Shown: positions 18,490 through 27,714, numbered from the stretch's first letter. The stretch is DNA of 64,000 nucleotides from Pseudoramibacter alactolyticus (GCF_050908235.1 NZ_CP194340.1), one strand, 5' to 3'. Made by a program: numbers and translations. The notes: generated by a model from the letters alone, not told the origin.

Positions 18490-19379
18490 ATCGGGATCGC
18501 TGCCGATATGTTTTCAGCGATATCTCGGATTTATTTTTAAACCAGTCTTGTGTCCGTTTGGGAGATAAGGGAATAGACTATGTTCTGTTGGACATGGATC
18601 AAAATTTCCAGAGTCAAGGCTGTCCTTTTGGCCATTTTGACGTTGTATTGTTTTCAAATGCCTTGCATGATGCCGCGGATATCACCATGACGTTAAAAGA
18701 AATCAAGCAGGTTTTAAAGAGGGACGGTTGGCTCATCCTTTTAGAAACGACGAAAAACATGCCCATTCAAATGTCAACCGTCGGGTTCTTAGAAGGGCTT
18801 AATCATTGTGAAGATTTCCGAAAAAATGGCAGCGGTCCAATGCTTGATAGTGGGCAGTGGCAGAGCATCTTAAACGAAGCAGGCTTTCGAAATGTGGAAC
18901 CATTTTTAGACACAGACGAACCAGGCGGATCGCTGTGGCTCAATCTTTTCTTTGCGCAGAATGACAATTTGCAGCTGGATATCAGCGCAGAAACAATTCA
19001 AACTTATTTAAAAAATCAACTACCAGGCTACATGATGCCGGATCAAATTTTCCGTTTAGAAGAAATTCCATTGACAATAAATGGGAAGATTGATTTTAAA
19101 AATTTACCCAAACCGCAACTGAAAAAGCGAGCAAAGAACAAAGTTGAACCAAAAACGGATATGGAAAAACGACTTGTTTCTTTATGGGCAACCTATTTAG
19201 ATATTGAGCAACCAAGTGCGACAGATGGCTTCTTTGAGATGGGAGGAGACTCCATTAAATCCTTTGCCTTGCCAAAGGCGATTCAAGATAAATTTGGCAT
19301 TGATTATTCGTTGAGGGATGTCTTTCGATGCAGCCGTTTAAATGAGATGGCGGAACAGATACGGCAACGGACGGAATAG
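18435..19379 (+). CDS. NRPS 1, second part: methyltransferase, A10 motif and carrier domain
   Basis: This continues the preceding gene in another frame. Expected joined sequence is SHLEILEIGAGTGSTAECVL, where the observed frame breaks at an AA that should be AAA. It contains the SAM-binding GAGTG loop, the acceptor-side motifs FDVVLFSNALHDA and WLILLETTK, and the end of the interrupted adenylation domain with PLTINGKIDFKNLPKP (catalytic A10 Lys). The peptidyl carrier domain has FFEMGGDSIKSFALP, with the phosphopantetheine Ser at about residue 1360 of the joined protein. Cy-A(MT)-PCP is the pyochelin/yersiniabactin-type order, predicting a methylated thiazoline or thiazolidine ring. Confidence 0.87.
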   Translation: MEIGAGTGSTAECVLNKIDRDRCRYVFSDISDLFLNQSCVRLGDKGIDYVLLDMDQNFQSQGCPFGHFDVVLFSNALHDAADITMTLKEIKQVLKRDGWLILLETTKNMPIQMSTVGFLEGLNHCEDFRKNGSGPMLDSGQWQSILNEAGFRNVEPFLDTDEPGGSLWLNLFFAQNDNLQLDISAETIQTYLKNQLPGYMMPDQIFRLEEIPLTINGKIDFKNLPKPQLKKRAKNKVEPKTDMEKRLVSLWATYLDIEQPSATDGFFEMGGDSIKSFALPKAIQDKFGIDYSLRDVFRCSRLNEMAEQIRQRTE

Positions 19380-19388
19380 GGGAATGAT

Positions 19389-19679
19389 GTGAAGAAATTA
19401 TTTTGCATCCCCTATGCAGGGGGATCCGCCAATATTTATTCGTCTTGGCGCAAGTGGCTTGACAGCGATATCGAGCTTATCCCAATCGAATTAGCTGGTA
19501 GGGGTTCTCGATGCGGGGAATCATTTTATACGTGTTGGGAATCAGCCACAAGCGATTTATATACCCAAATCACTGCCCAAATACAACCGGGTGATATTTA
19601 TGGGATTTATGGGCATAGCATGGGGAGAATGAGTGTGAAGGTGTGGGGATCCAACTATGGGTCGAAAACGAAAAATTAA
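19389..19679 (+). pseudogene. Type II thioesterase, truncated after the nucleophile motif
   Basis: MKKLFCIPYAGGSANIYSSW, ELIPIELAGRG and IYGIYGHSMG are the first third of a type II (editing) thioesterase with the catalytic Ser in GHSMG. The homologous sequence then stops abruptly at about 19625. The remaining codons (RMSVKVWGSNYG) are an out-of-frame reading of the start of the next NRPS. The catalytic Asp and His regions are absent. A deletion seems to have removed about two thirds of the TE together with the beginning of the following gene. Confidence 0.78.
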
Positions 19680-22600
19680 AGTTCAGAGCGCCAAAGGGCG
19701 CCTTGACAGAAACACTCAAGGGAAACATTAAATTACATAGAGCCGATATGATATCGGCATTAAAGAATTTGGACGCAATTAGCCTCGACCACAAAGGGGA
19801 TGTCTATGAGCCATTTTTATTGACGGATGTACAATCTTCGTACTTGGTGGGGAGAGGAGATGTTTATGCCTATGGCGGCATTGGGTGTCACGCTTATATA
19901 GAAGTCAAGATGGCAAAAATTGATCGCGACAAAATGGAAAAGGCCTGGCACAGGGTTATTGGCAAACACGAAATGTTAAGAGCCCGAATCATGCGGGAAG
20001 GCTATCAACAAGTCGATAAAGATTTTCAATATCCTGAAGTAAAAGAAGTAATTGTCAATCAGGATCAATTTGAAAATCAAATATTATCGGTTCGAAACGA
20101 TCTGTCCCAGAAAAATTATGAACCAGATTGTCCGCCACTATACGAACTAGCGATTAGCAGCACCACTCAAGACAGCGTAATCCATTTTTCGATGGATATG
20201 CTTTTAGCGGATTCAATCAGCATGGGGATTATTTTAAAAGACCTTCTGCATTTCTATGGAAAGGCTGATGGCGAAGTGGAAACTTTGCCAATCAGTTTTA
20301 GTGATATTGTTCGGTATCGTGAAAAAGATAAGATGAGGCCAAGCTCAAGAATAAAGCATGAGAATGATCGCCGGTATTGGATGGATAGAATAGAGACATT
20401 CCCGGACTCACCACATTTATTACTTCGCGATGATGCAGAAGCATCTCAACCTGTTTTCGATCAATTTGAATACCTCATGCCGGAAACGATGTGGAAATCA
20501 TTTGAAAAAAATGCAGGTAGATTCCAGGTCACACCTTCCTCGGCATTGATGAGTGCATTTGCTAAAACTTTGGATCATTGGTCGAGCAACGATGCCTTTG
20601 TGTTAAATGTGACATTAATGATGCGAGAGAATATTCACCCGATGATAAATGAAATTGTCGGAGATTTTACGAGCAATGATCTTCTGGCCTACGATTATCA
20701 CAATGAATCATTTGCTGAATGTTCGCAACAAATGCAAATGCAACTTTGGACCGATCTGGAGCATCGTCATTATGGCGGCGTAGACGTCATCCGGGAACTG
20801 AATCGCCAAAAATCGTTTCCTATTTTGTTTCCCTATGTTTTCACCAGCACACTAGGCATTGATAATTTGGATGCGGCAAATGTCGATGTACTCTATAAAA
20901 CAAGCCAGACACCTCAAGTTTTTATTGATTGTCAGGTGTCCAAGTTACGGGGGAAGCTTTCAATTATTTGGAGTGTTAGAAAAGGTGTTTTTAACGAAGA
21001 GGCAATTCCACTTGTTTTTGAGGATTTCAAGAATTTATTGGACAAGCTGGCAGAAAGTGAAAAGGCTTGGGAAGGGCAAGATGAGGGATTTCTATCCGAA
21101 CAAAATCCCTCATACAAAACGTATCGCGAAGCACTGAACCGGCAAGAAGAAAATTGGCGCATTGATTATGAGCCAGTGGATGTGCAAGGGTGCGAGTGTG
21201 CGCTACGCGATCAATTAGAGATAAAAGACGCAGCCATCGTTGGCGAAAAAAGGCTGCATGTATATATTGACCCAACCATCTCTAAATATCCAAATGATAG
21301 AGAAGCGCTCAATCAAAAAATTGTCGATGAAACGGGTCAGAAAGCAGCGGTGTTATGCGCATCTATTGATAAAGAAAAATTTTTAGAAGAATTATCTTTG
21401 GCAGATGATATCGCCATTCTCGATATTTATCAGACATTTAAAGACGTAGGTATTTTTGAAAAAGAAAATCAAATTTACGATATCAAAGCCATTAACGAAC
21501 AATTAGCGGTCGTACCAGAATATGAGTCGTTAATAAGACGATGGCTCAATGCTTTAAAACGAGATGGATTTATCGTCGGAGATTTTAACAGCGGATTTCG
21601 AGCGGTATCTGTAGATTTGGAAGACAAACAGGCTCAGGTAAAATCCCGTGCACAAAAGATGACCATTCAACAGGTGGGAAGTCAAGGGATGGAGGACTAT
21701 CTCATTTCTTCTGGTCATCATTTGTCGTCAGTGATTAGTGGTGAAATAAATCCGGTGGCTTTCCTATTCCCCGAAGGTGAAAGTGAAAGAGCGCACGCGA
21801 TTTATCATGATTTATTTGCGGCTAAATTAATGAATGAGATGGCTTTATCTGCTATGGAATCCATCATGACGAAGAAAAAACATTGGCGGATTTTGGAAAT
21901 AGGTTCTGGTGTTGGGGGGACATCCGATGCTGTCGTCCCATTTTTGCAGGATAAAGAGGCCACTTATTATTTCACCGATATCTCAAATTATTTTTTGCAG
22001 AATGCGAAAAAGAAATATCAATCGTATGAGAATGTCAAATACGCTATCTATGATCTCAACCGCTCGTGTGATGAACAGGGGTTTGAGCCGGGATATTTTG
22101 ACATCATCATCAGTGCCAATACATTCCATAATGCAGAAAATGGCACAGAAGCAATGAAGTTAATGAAGAGGGCATTGTCGCCGGATGGATTTTTGATCTT
22201 CTTGGACTGCATTTGGGAAGCAAATGCCCTGTTGGCGTCAAAAGGGATGTTACACACCGGGAAGATTTTAGATTCGCGAGGAGCAGATAATCGAATTTTC
22301 TTTAACGATCAGGAATGGCGAAATATGTTTAATCAATCGGGATTGTCATTAGTCGATACTTATCCATTGTCCGGTGATTTTTTTGAAAAATCTACATTGA
22401 AATACTACACCGTTCAGTATCAGAAAAATTATGTTGTTCCGGAAAAAAAGGAAATTTTCGATGCCCTGAGTGCCTATGTTGTTTCAGAAAAGAAGATCAA
22501 GGAATTGACAATATCCCCTTATTTGCCACAAAAAAATAATCAAATTGATAAAACCGCACTCACTAAAAATCAATTAAATAGAACTGAGGAATCTATCAAA

Positions 22601-23845
22601 AATGATTATTGTGGTCCCCAAACAGTCATGGAAAAGGCAATAGCTGAGATCTGGCAGGAAGTCTTTGAATTTGTCAATACACCGGATATAGATGAAAACT
22701 TTTTTGAAATGGGTGGCGATTCCTTGGTAGCTTCTATGGCGGTTACAAAGATGCGCAAGCGGATCGATGCCTGTCATCAGCAGGAATGGAATGATTTGAT
22801 GAATTTGTTATTGAAAAATAGTACCATTCGGTCATTTGCCCGTGCGCTCGAAACCCAATCATCCGAAAGCGAAGAAGCAATACCGGACTATGTGTTAGTT
22901 TATCAAAAAGGATCAACGGATCCCAAAAAGATATGGGCATTTTTAGTGAACGGTACAGGAACCATGCCCATTTATCAGCCTGCTTATGAAATTTTGAAAC
23001 GACAAGTTTCGCCCGACGACATGATTGTGGGCTTGCATTGTGGCGATCAAGAAAAGTTTTTGATGATTGATCCCGAGAATGTGATAGCGGCAATGGCGAA
23101 GAGAAATGCTGAATACTTAGCCGATAAAAAGACAGATCACATCACATTAATTGGGCATTGCTTTGGTGGATGTGTTGCCGTTGAAACTGCGAGATATCTC
23201 CAAAAATTGGGATCTAATAACGTTCATGTCGCCATGTTGGATACGCGTTCATGGCATGGTGTCTATGATAATGCTTTGTTCTTTGAAAAAGGGTTTGGTG
23301 AGATGTATGGTGCCGATATGCGAGCGTGCGGCTATATAATTGACGATGAACTTCTAAAGAAAACAATGCGGGATTTTGAAAAACAAGCAGGCCGCCTTCT
23401 GACAGAAGACGAACTTTGCCATTCTTCTTTGGTGCCGGTGTCTATACGAGATTGCTTTTCAAAACTTCAAAAAGTTCCGGTTCGTACGCGCATCAAAAAT
23501 ATTTTCGATCAAGTGGCAACTCAATTGCCGGATGGATTTGACGAGACCTTCTTTATTAATTCATATTTTGTCTTTGAAAAGATCATTAAAGCCTTTACCG
23601 GGTATGTGCCGCAAGCACCATACGAAGGATCAGTAGACGTGTATCTGGCCAAAGATTTGAGTGGTTATTTTCTGTTGAGCGATGATGTCAATGAAATGGA
23701 TTATGCTCGGATGGCAGTAAAGAATGGCGGCGAGCGTCATTGGGAGGAAGGTGATCATTTTGGCATCATGGAGTCTCCCAGTATTGATCGTATTATCACA
23801 GCATTGACATCAAAAATAGTGAAAGGGGGACTGGATGGAAAATAA
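19643..23845 (+). CDS. NRPS 2: TubC docking, Cy, MT, PCP, TE; no adenylation domain
   Basis: 1400 aa from GTG 19643; the true N-terminus is probably lost in the upstream deletion. Residues 1-45 are a TubC-type docking domain (GIQLWVENEKLKFRAPKGAL), missing its first helix. The Cy domain (about 54-480) has DMLLADSIS (DxxxxDxxS). No adenylation motifs follow; instead a SAM methyltransferase (about 690-900, ILEIGSGVGGTSDAVV), a carrier domain (FFEMGGDSLVA, Ser near 1025) and a thioesterase (from about 1090). The thioesterase nucleophile motif reads GHCFGG, with Cys in place of Ser; Asp is in AMLDTRS and His in EGDHFGIME. The carrier must be loaded in trans, most simply by the cysteine domain of NRPS 1, as known for HMWP2 of yersiniabactin. 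The C-terminus overlaps the next gene by 11 bases. Confidence 0.87.
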   Translation: MGIQLWVENEKLKFRAPKGALTETLKGNIKLHRADMISALKNLDAISLDHKGDVYEPFLLTDVQSSYLVGRGDVYAYGGIGCHAYIEVKMAKIDRDKMEKAWHRVIGKHEMLRARIMREGYQQVDKDFQYPEVKEVIVNQDQFENQILSVRNDLSQKNYEPDCPPLYELAISSTTQDSVIHFSMDMLLADSISMGIILKDLLHFYGKADGEVETLPISFSDIVRYREKDKMRPSSRIKHENDRRYWMDRIETFPDSPHLLLRDDAEASQPVFDQFEYLMPETMWKSFEKNAGRFQVTPSSALMSAFAKTLDHWSSNDAFVLNVTLMMRENIHPMINEIVGDFTSNDLLAYDYHNESFAECSQQMQMQLWTDLEHRHYGGVDVIRELNRQKSFPILFPYVFTSTLGIDNLDAANVDVLYKTSQTPQVFIDCQVSKLRGKLSIIWSVRKGVFNEEAIPLVFEDFKNLLDKLAESEKAWEGQDEGFLSEQNPSYKTYREALNRQEENWRIDYEPVDVQGCECALRDQLEIKDAAIVGEKRLHVYIDPTISKYPNDREALNQKIVDETGQKAAVLCASIDKEKFLEELSLADDIAILDIYQTFKDVGIFEKENQIYDIKAINEQLAVVPEYESLIRRWLNALKRDGFIVGDFNSGFRAVSVDLEDKQAQVKSRAQKMTIQQVGSQGMEDYLISSGHHLSSVISGEINPVAFLFPEGESERAHAIYHDLFAAKLMNEMALSAMESIMTKKKHWRILEIGSGVGGTSDAVVPFLQDKEATYYFTDISNYFLQNAKKKYQSYENVKYAIYDLNRSCDEQGFEPGYFDIIISANTFHNAENGTEAMKLMKRALSPDGFLIFLDCIWEANALLASKGMLHTGKILDSRGADNRIFFNDQEWRNMFNQSGLSLVDTYPLSGDFFEKSTLKYYTVQYQKNYVVPEKKEIFDALSAYVVSEKKIKELTISPYLPQKNNQIDKTALTKNQLNRTEESIKNDYCGPQTVMEKAIAEIWQEVFEFVNTPDIDENFFEMGGDSLVASMAVTKMRKRIDACHQQEWNDLMNLLLKNSTIRSFARALETQSSESEEAIPDYVLVYQKGSTDPKKIWAFLVNGTGTMPIYQPAYEILKRQVSPDDMIVGLHCGDQEKFLMIDPENVIAAMAKRNAEYLADKKTDHITLIGHCFGGCVAVETARYLQKLGSNNVHVAMLDTRSWHGVYDNALFFEKGFGEMYGADMRACGYIIDDELLKKTMRDFEKQAGRLLTEDELCHSSLVPVSIRDCFSKLQKVPVRTRIKNIFDQVATQLPDGFDETFFINSYFVFEKIIKAFTGYVPQAPYEGSVDVYLAKDLSGYFLLSDDVNEMDYARMAVKNGGERHWEEGDHFGIMESPSIDRIITALTSKIVKGGLDGK

Positions 23846-24971
23846 AGTTGTTGGCGTATTGGGATGTGGTGGTGCAGTGGGGAAACCCGCTGTCACCCAC
23901 TTGCTAAAAAAATATTCTGTATTGGGTGGGCAGCGTCACCCCATTGATTTTGGGAGCGAGTCCTTTCAATGGGTCCAAACAGATTTTGAAGATCCGCAAT
24001 CTCTTCGAAACTTTTGTGAAAAATGTGATATCGTCGTCAATACGGCAGGACCTTCTTCAAAAATTCGAGATAGGGTTGCCCGATGCGCTCTTGAAGTGGG
24101 GTGTGATTATGTCGATGCATCCGGCGAAACAATCTTTTTGGATCGACATGAGCCGATTTATACGCAGAGCAAACAAGCCATTGTGATAGGGGCAGGATTT
24201 GAAGCCGGATTGACCGGATTGGTTCCATATAAATTGGTGAAAGACTTCGATCATGTTGACGAGGCTTTCTGTTATTGCGGGAGTCGGCAGAGGATCAGTT
24301 TGTCGAGTTTAGTGGATTTGCTGAATAGCTGTTTTATTGACTCAGGATTTGCCAATGCGTTCTATCGGGAAGGTGAGATTGTCCCGCACGTCGTGCCAGG
24401 AGAAGAACTTTTTAATATCTCCGGTTTTCGTGATGAAGTTTATCTGAAGCCATATGTCAGCAATGAAGTGTTGACGATGGCTAAACAATGCAATATTTCA
24501 GAGCTACGCTGGTATCATGCGGTCGCAGAGCTTGAAACCATGGGAATCATGAATGATATGTTCCAAAGCGTGAATCACGTGGCGGATAAAGATTTTCAAT
24601 ACGCGTTGGTGAAGCGCTATCAAAAGGTTTTTGATGCGATTACGAATACCCGACCATATTTCAATACCGTGTTTTACGACTTAAAGGGATTAAAAGACGG
24701 CAGACCAATCCGTTTGGGGACTACCGTTCAAGTGAAAGAATCCTATGAGATTTGTGGCCTGGTGGCGGCATGTACAGCAGAACATTTATTGAAGCATCCA
24801 ACCTGTCACGGAGTCTCATGGGCCTGTGAAATTTTGGATCCGGATAAAGTTTTAGCCATTTGTTTGGAGACAGGGGCGATCAGTGACTTTAGGACCGTTT
24901 CGTTGGATATCAATGAGGAGGCTCAAGGCCAGTCGTTTGTCCCGCAATTAGAAGATGGAGAGATAGCATAA
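23835..24971 (+). CDS. Saccharopine dehydrogenase-like NAD(P)-binding reductase
   Basis: 378 aa. The N-terminal Rossmann fold VVGVLGCGGAVGKPAVTHLL and NTAGPSSKIRDRVARCALE-type segments place it in the saccharopine dehydrogenase/trans-acting enoyl reductase superfamily. VGCDYVDASGE is a family hallmark. It starts inside the end of NRPS 2 and its stop overlaps the next start (TAATG), so it is translationally coupled within the biosynthetic operon. In known thiazoline pathways a dedicated reductase (PchG/Irp3, Gfo/Idh type) reduces one ring to thiazolidine. No such gene is seen, so this unrelated reductase is the natural candidate. That role is inference. Confidence 0.75.
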   Translation: MENKVVGVLGCGGAVGKPAVTHLLKKYSVLGGQRHPIDFGSESFQWVQTDFEDPQSLRNFCEKCDIVVNTAGPSSKIRDRVARCALEVGCDYVDASGETIFLDRHEPIYTQSKQAIVIGAGFEAGLTGLVPYKLVKDFDHVDEAFCYCGSRQRISLSSLVDLLNSCFIDSGFANAFYREGEIVPHVVPGEELFNISGFRDEVYLKPYVSNEVLTMAKQCNISELRWYHAVAELETMGIMNDMFQSVNHVADKDFQYALVKRYQKVFDAITNTRPYFNTVFYDLKGLKDGRPIRLGTTVQVKESYEICGLVAACTAEHLLKHPTCHGVSWACEILDPDKVLAICLETGAISDFRTVSLDINEEAQGQSFVPQLEDGEIA

Positions 24972-25774
24972 TGAGACAGGAAGATTTAGATTTAAATGGC
25001 GTACAGCGAACAATGTATATAACGATGCTTGCGAGAGCCAGGGAAACACAAAGAACAGGTGCGTTGGTTACCGATTTAAAAGCGGTTGAGATGCAGTCAA
25101 AGATTAAAGATATTTTCCCGGTTGAAAAAGGAGATTGGAAATCGGAAACGGGTGTGATTGTCCGAACCACTATTTTGGACGAGTATATTCAAAATTATAT
25201 TAATCAACATCCCAATGCCTGCTGTATTAATTTGGGGTGTGGCTTAGATACGCGATTTTATAGACTCAATCAGCATGATATCACTTGGTATAATGTCGAT
25301 TTGCCAGGCGCCATTGAAGTGAGAAAAAAATTATTGGGCGAGGATCCAGCAGTGACGACTATCGCTGGCAGTATTTTAGAAACCAAATGGATGGAGGCCA
25401 TTCATGAAGACGATCGACCGGTTTTGATCATCATGGAAGGCTTGCTCATGTATTTTGACGAGTCCGATGTCAAAAGAATCATGTCCATGCTCTATGAGCG
25501 TTTCCCGAAGGCCACCTTAGTTGTCGAGATACTGTCGGATAAAGTTGCGGGTAAAACGAAAATGACAAAATCAATCGAAAAGACGGGCTCTACTTTTAAA
25601 TGGGGGCTACACTCTGGAACATTGCTACCGGTCATTAATCCACATATTTGCTTTATCAAAGAAATGAATTTGGTAGACCGTATGTATTTGAAAAACGGCA
25701 TCTATAAGCTGTTATCAAAAATAAATGCGATTCGCAACCTGAGCAATCGCATTGTTATGGCGGAATTTAAATGA
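24971..25774 (+). CDS. Class I SAM-dependent methyltransferase (LCMT/Tcm type)
   Basis: 267 aa. INLGCGLDTRFYRL is the signature SAM loop of the leucine-carboxyl-methyltransferase/TcmP-like family, followed by WYNVDLPGAIEVRKKLL and LIIMEGLLMYFDESDV. Family members methylate O or carboxyl groups on small molecules. It lies within a coupled operon (one-base overlap before, ATGA overlap after). A tailoring O-methylation of the NRPS product is inferred. Confidence 0.82.
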   Translation: MRQEDLDLNGVQRTMYITMLARARETQRTGALVTDLKAVEMQSKIKDIFPVEKGDWKSETGVIVRTTILDEYIQNYINQHPNACCINLGCGLDTRFYRLNQHDITWYNVDLPGAIEVRKKLLGEDPAVTTIAGSILETKWMEAIHEDDRPVLIIMEGLLMYFDESDVKRIMSMLYERFPKATLVVEILSDKVAGKTKMTKSIEKTGSTFKWGLHSGTLLPVINPHICFIKEMNLVDRMYLKNGIYKLLSKINAIRNLSNRIVMAEFK

Positions 25775-26715
25775 GTGGGGTTAGGCGTCAGCCGAAGCGC
25801 TTATTTATCATTGCTATTTTTGTCTGCATTTTTTTAATCATGTTGGGATTGTATCGATCAATGATGCCTCGTTTAGGGGCAGAGCAGTCCTGCGATACCA
25901 GTTCGGATGGCGAGAGTATAGCCATTAACGGCCATATCATGTGGATAAAGGTTCTTAATCGGGAAAGTAAAGCAACACCTATTTATGTCCTTGGAGGTGG
26001 GCCTGGCTTTTCAACGAATTATTTGGAAAAGTCGCTGCGATTTTTAGCAAAAGATCATCCTGTTATTTTTTTTGATGGTCGATGCAGTGGGCGCTCAGAA
26101 TATACAGCCGATCTTTCAGATTGTACCTTTCAAAATTATGCAAAAGATTTGGAAGTTCTGCGCTCTCGTTTAACATCTGATCGAAAAATTATTATTTTGT
26201 CACATTCTTCTGGCGCAATCACGGCAATGGCATATGCGGATGCTTATTGGAATCAGCTCCAGGGTATGATTTTTATCTCTCCCGTGGGATATAAGACAAA
26301 AGTTAAATATAGCGATGAATACTTGCACACCGGATTTCCGCCTTTTAATCAGAAATACGCAAATGTTTGGTTTGAAACAAATTTGGATCAATTGTATGGT
26401 AAATATTTTGCTAACAAAGAGGTAGAAGGCGTTCTAAAAGATATACGGGTTAATTACGCACTGATGATGAAAAATGAGGGCAAGGATCACTATAACTATA
26501 AGCATTCTTTGCGTCAGATTCAGGTGCCGACTTTAATCATTTCCGGGGGAAAACGCGAAACGCCTATTACGGGGAGTAAAGAATCAAAAAAATTAGCCGA
26601 ACTCATTGCCGGTTCAACTTATTATCGATTTAACCATAGCGGTCATTTTAGTTTTGCGGAAGAACCGCAGCATTTTAAAAGAGTTGTCAACCAATTCATG
26701 GCGCAGTTCTTTTAA
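25771..26715 (+). CDS. Membrane-anchored alpha/beta hydrolase
   Basis: 314 aa. An N-terminal hydrophobic helix after basic residues (RLFIIAIFVCIFLIMLGLY) has no Cys lipobox, so it is probably a membrane anchor with an outside domain. The hydrolase domain has the oxyanion motif GGGPGFSTNYLE, the nucleophile elbow LSHSSGAI (Ser), and NHSGHFSFAEEP with the catalytic His, similar to proline iminopeptidase-type enzymes. Its place in the operon suggests trimming, release or self-protection outside the membrane; the substrate is unknown. Confidence 0.75.
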   Translation: MSGVRRQPKRLFIIAIFVCIFLIMLGLYRSMMPRLGAEQSCDTSSDGESIAINGHIMWIKVLNRESKATPIYVLGGGPGFSTNYLEKSLRFLAKDHPVIFFDGRCSGRSEYTADLSDCTFQNYAKDLEVLRSRLTSDRKIIILSHSSGAITAMAYADAYWNQLQGMIFISPVGYKTKVKYSDEYLHTGFPPFNQKYANVWFETNLDQLYGKYFANKEVEGVLKDIRVNYALMMKNEGKDHYNYKHSLRQIQVPTLIISGGKRETPITGSKESKKLAELIAGSTYYRFNHSGHFSFAEEPQHFKRVVNQFMAQFF

Positions 26716-26746
26716 AAAATAAAATAGAATTTGGAGAAAGAGGATC

Positions 26747-26974
26747 GTGGAAGAAAAAATCAAAGAAATTATTATGGAAGCATTGTGTGTGAATGAAGAT
26801 GAAATCAGCGATAACGTTACGTTTGACGAATTGGGGGCCGATTCATTAAACATTATCGAAATTGTTTCTATGATTGAAGATGAATTTGAAATTGAAATTG
26901 AATTTGAAGAATTCAGCGCGATTGAAACGTATGGTCAAATGGTGTCGGTATTACAGGACAAACTAGCCGCTTAG
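26747..26974 (+). CDS. Free-standing acyl carrier protein
   Basis: 75 aa, very acidic. The phosphopantetheine attachment Ser is in DELGADSLNIIEIVSMIEDE. Start is GTG 26747 with GGAGAAAGAGG upstream. It resembles fatty-acid AcpP, but its position as the last gene before the operon terminator suggests it presents an acyl starter or extra unit to the NRPS. No loading module or aryl carrier is visible for the first Cy domain. Confidence 0.88.
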   Translation: MEEKIKEIIMEALCVNEDEISDNVTFDELGADSLNIIEIVSMIEDEFEIEIEFEEFSAIETYGQMVSVLQDKLAA

Positions 26975-27017
26975 GTGAGATTGTGTTCCCCGAATGAAAA
27001 AACCATCAATATCCCCA

Positions 27018-27056
27018 AGAGTCAGCTCCGTGAGTGTCACAGGAGCTGGCTCTTTT
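27018..27056 (+). terminator. Terminator of the NRPS operon
   Basis: AGAGTCAGCTCC (27018-27029) pairs with GGAGCTGGCTCT (27042-27053) with one mismatch or wobble, then TTT. Confidence 0.85.
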
Positions 27057-27158
27057 AGTATGGGTTTAAGCCAGTTGAGTGCGTAAGCGGGTTTCTCAGA
27101 AGAGAAAAGAGCACGCACGAAATAAAAAACTACCTGCTAAGCGAGTGGAAGGAAAAAG

Positions 27159-27189
27159 TTATACGAAAAGAAACTGCCCCTTCGTATAA
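27159..27189 (+). promoter_or_regulatory. IS200-type leader hairpin
   Basis: Perfect 9-base inverted repeat TTATACGAA...TTCGTATAA, upstream of the transposase start. IS200 elements carry such a stem that limits read-through and translation. A smaller hairpin (TTTCTCAGAAGAGAAA) lies just upstream near 27090-27106. Confidence 0.6.
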
Positions 27190-27228
27190 TGGTGAAGTTC
27201 AAGCTACCAGAAGGAAAGGAGCAGTAAA

Positions 27229-27714
27229 ATGGCCAATCAATCGAATAGTTTGGCACACATGAAATGGTTGTGCAAATACCATATCGTATTCATGTTAAAG
27301 TATAGACGAAAAACGATATACAATCAATATCGGAAAGATTTGAGAGAAATGCTACAAATATTGTGCCGATGCAAAGGGGTAGAAATAATAGAAGGGCACT
27401 TAATGCCGGATCATGCACATATATTAGTGAGTATACCGCCTAAACTATCCGTGTCATCATTCATGGGAAATCTAAAAGGGAAAAGCAGCATAATGTTGTA
27501 CGAACAATTTGGAGAATTAAAATATAAGTATCGCAATAGGGAATTCTGATGTAAAGGCTACTATGTAGATACAGTTGGGGAAACGAGAAACGCATCAGTG
27601 AGTATATAACGAACCGATTGTTAGAGGATAAATTGGGCGAGCAACTGACAATGTCGGGGCAAGTCCATTCAAAAGTAAAAAGTAGCAAAAGGGCAAAGCG
27701 ACTGACAGATCATT
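27229..27714 (+). pseudogene. tnpA: IS200/IS605-family TnpA, broken
   Basis: Y1-type single-strand transposase. The first 106 aa (MANQSNSLAHMKWLCKYHIV...EGHLMPDHAHILVSIPPKLS) include the HUH-type pair in DHAHILV. It stops at TGA 27547 where the family has Trp (REFW-CKGYYVDTVG). The frame continues to CKGYYVDTVG, then a one-base loss near 27583 shifts it to NEKRISEYITNRLLEDKLG. The catalytic Tyr region lies after the stop. The 3' end runs into the IS1182 remnant. Confidence 0.87.

Noticed and set aside
27547..27549. TGA in the IS200 transposase as recoding or readthrough
   Set aside because: A frameshift follows within 40 bases and the 3' end is overwritten by other IS sequence, so simple decay is the better reading.
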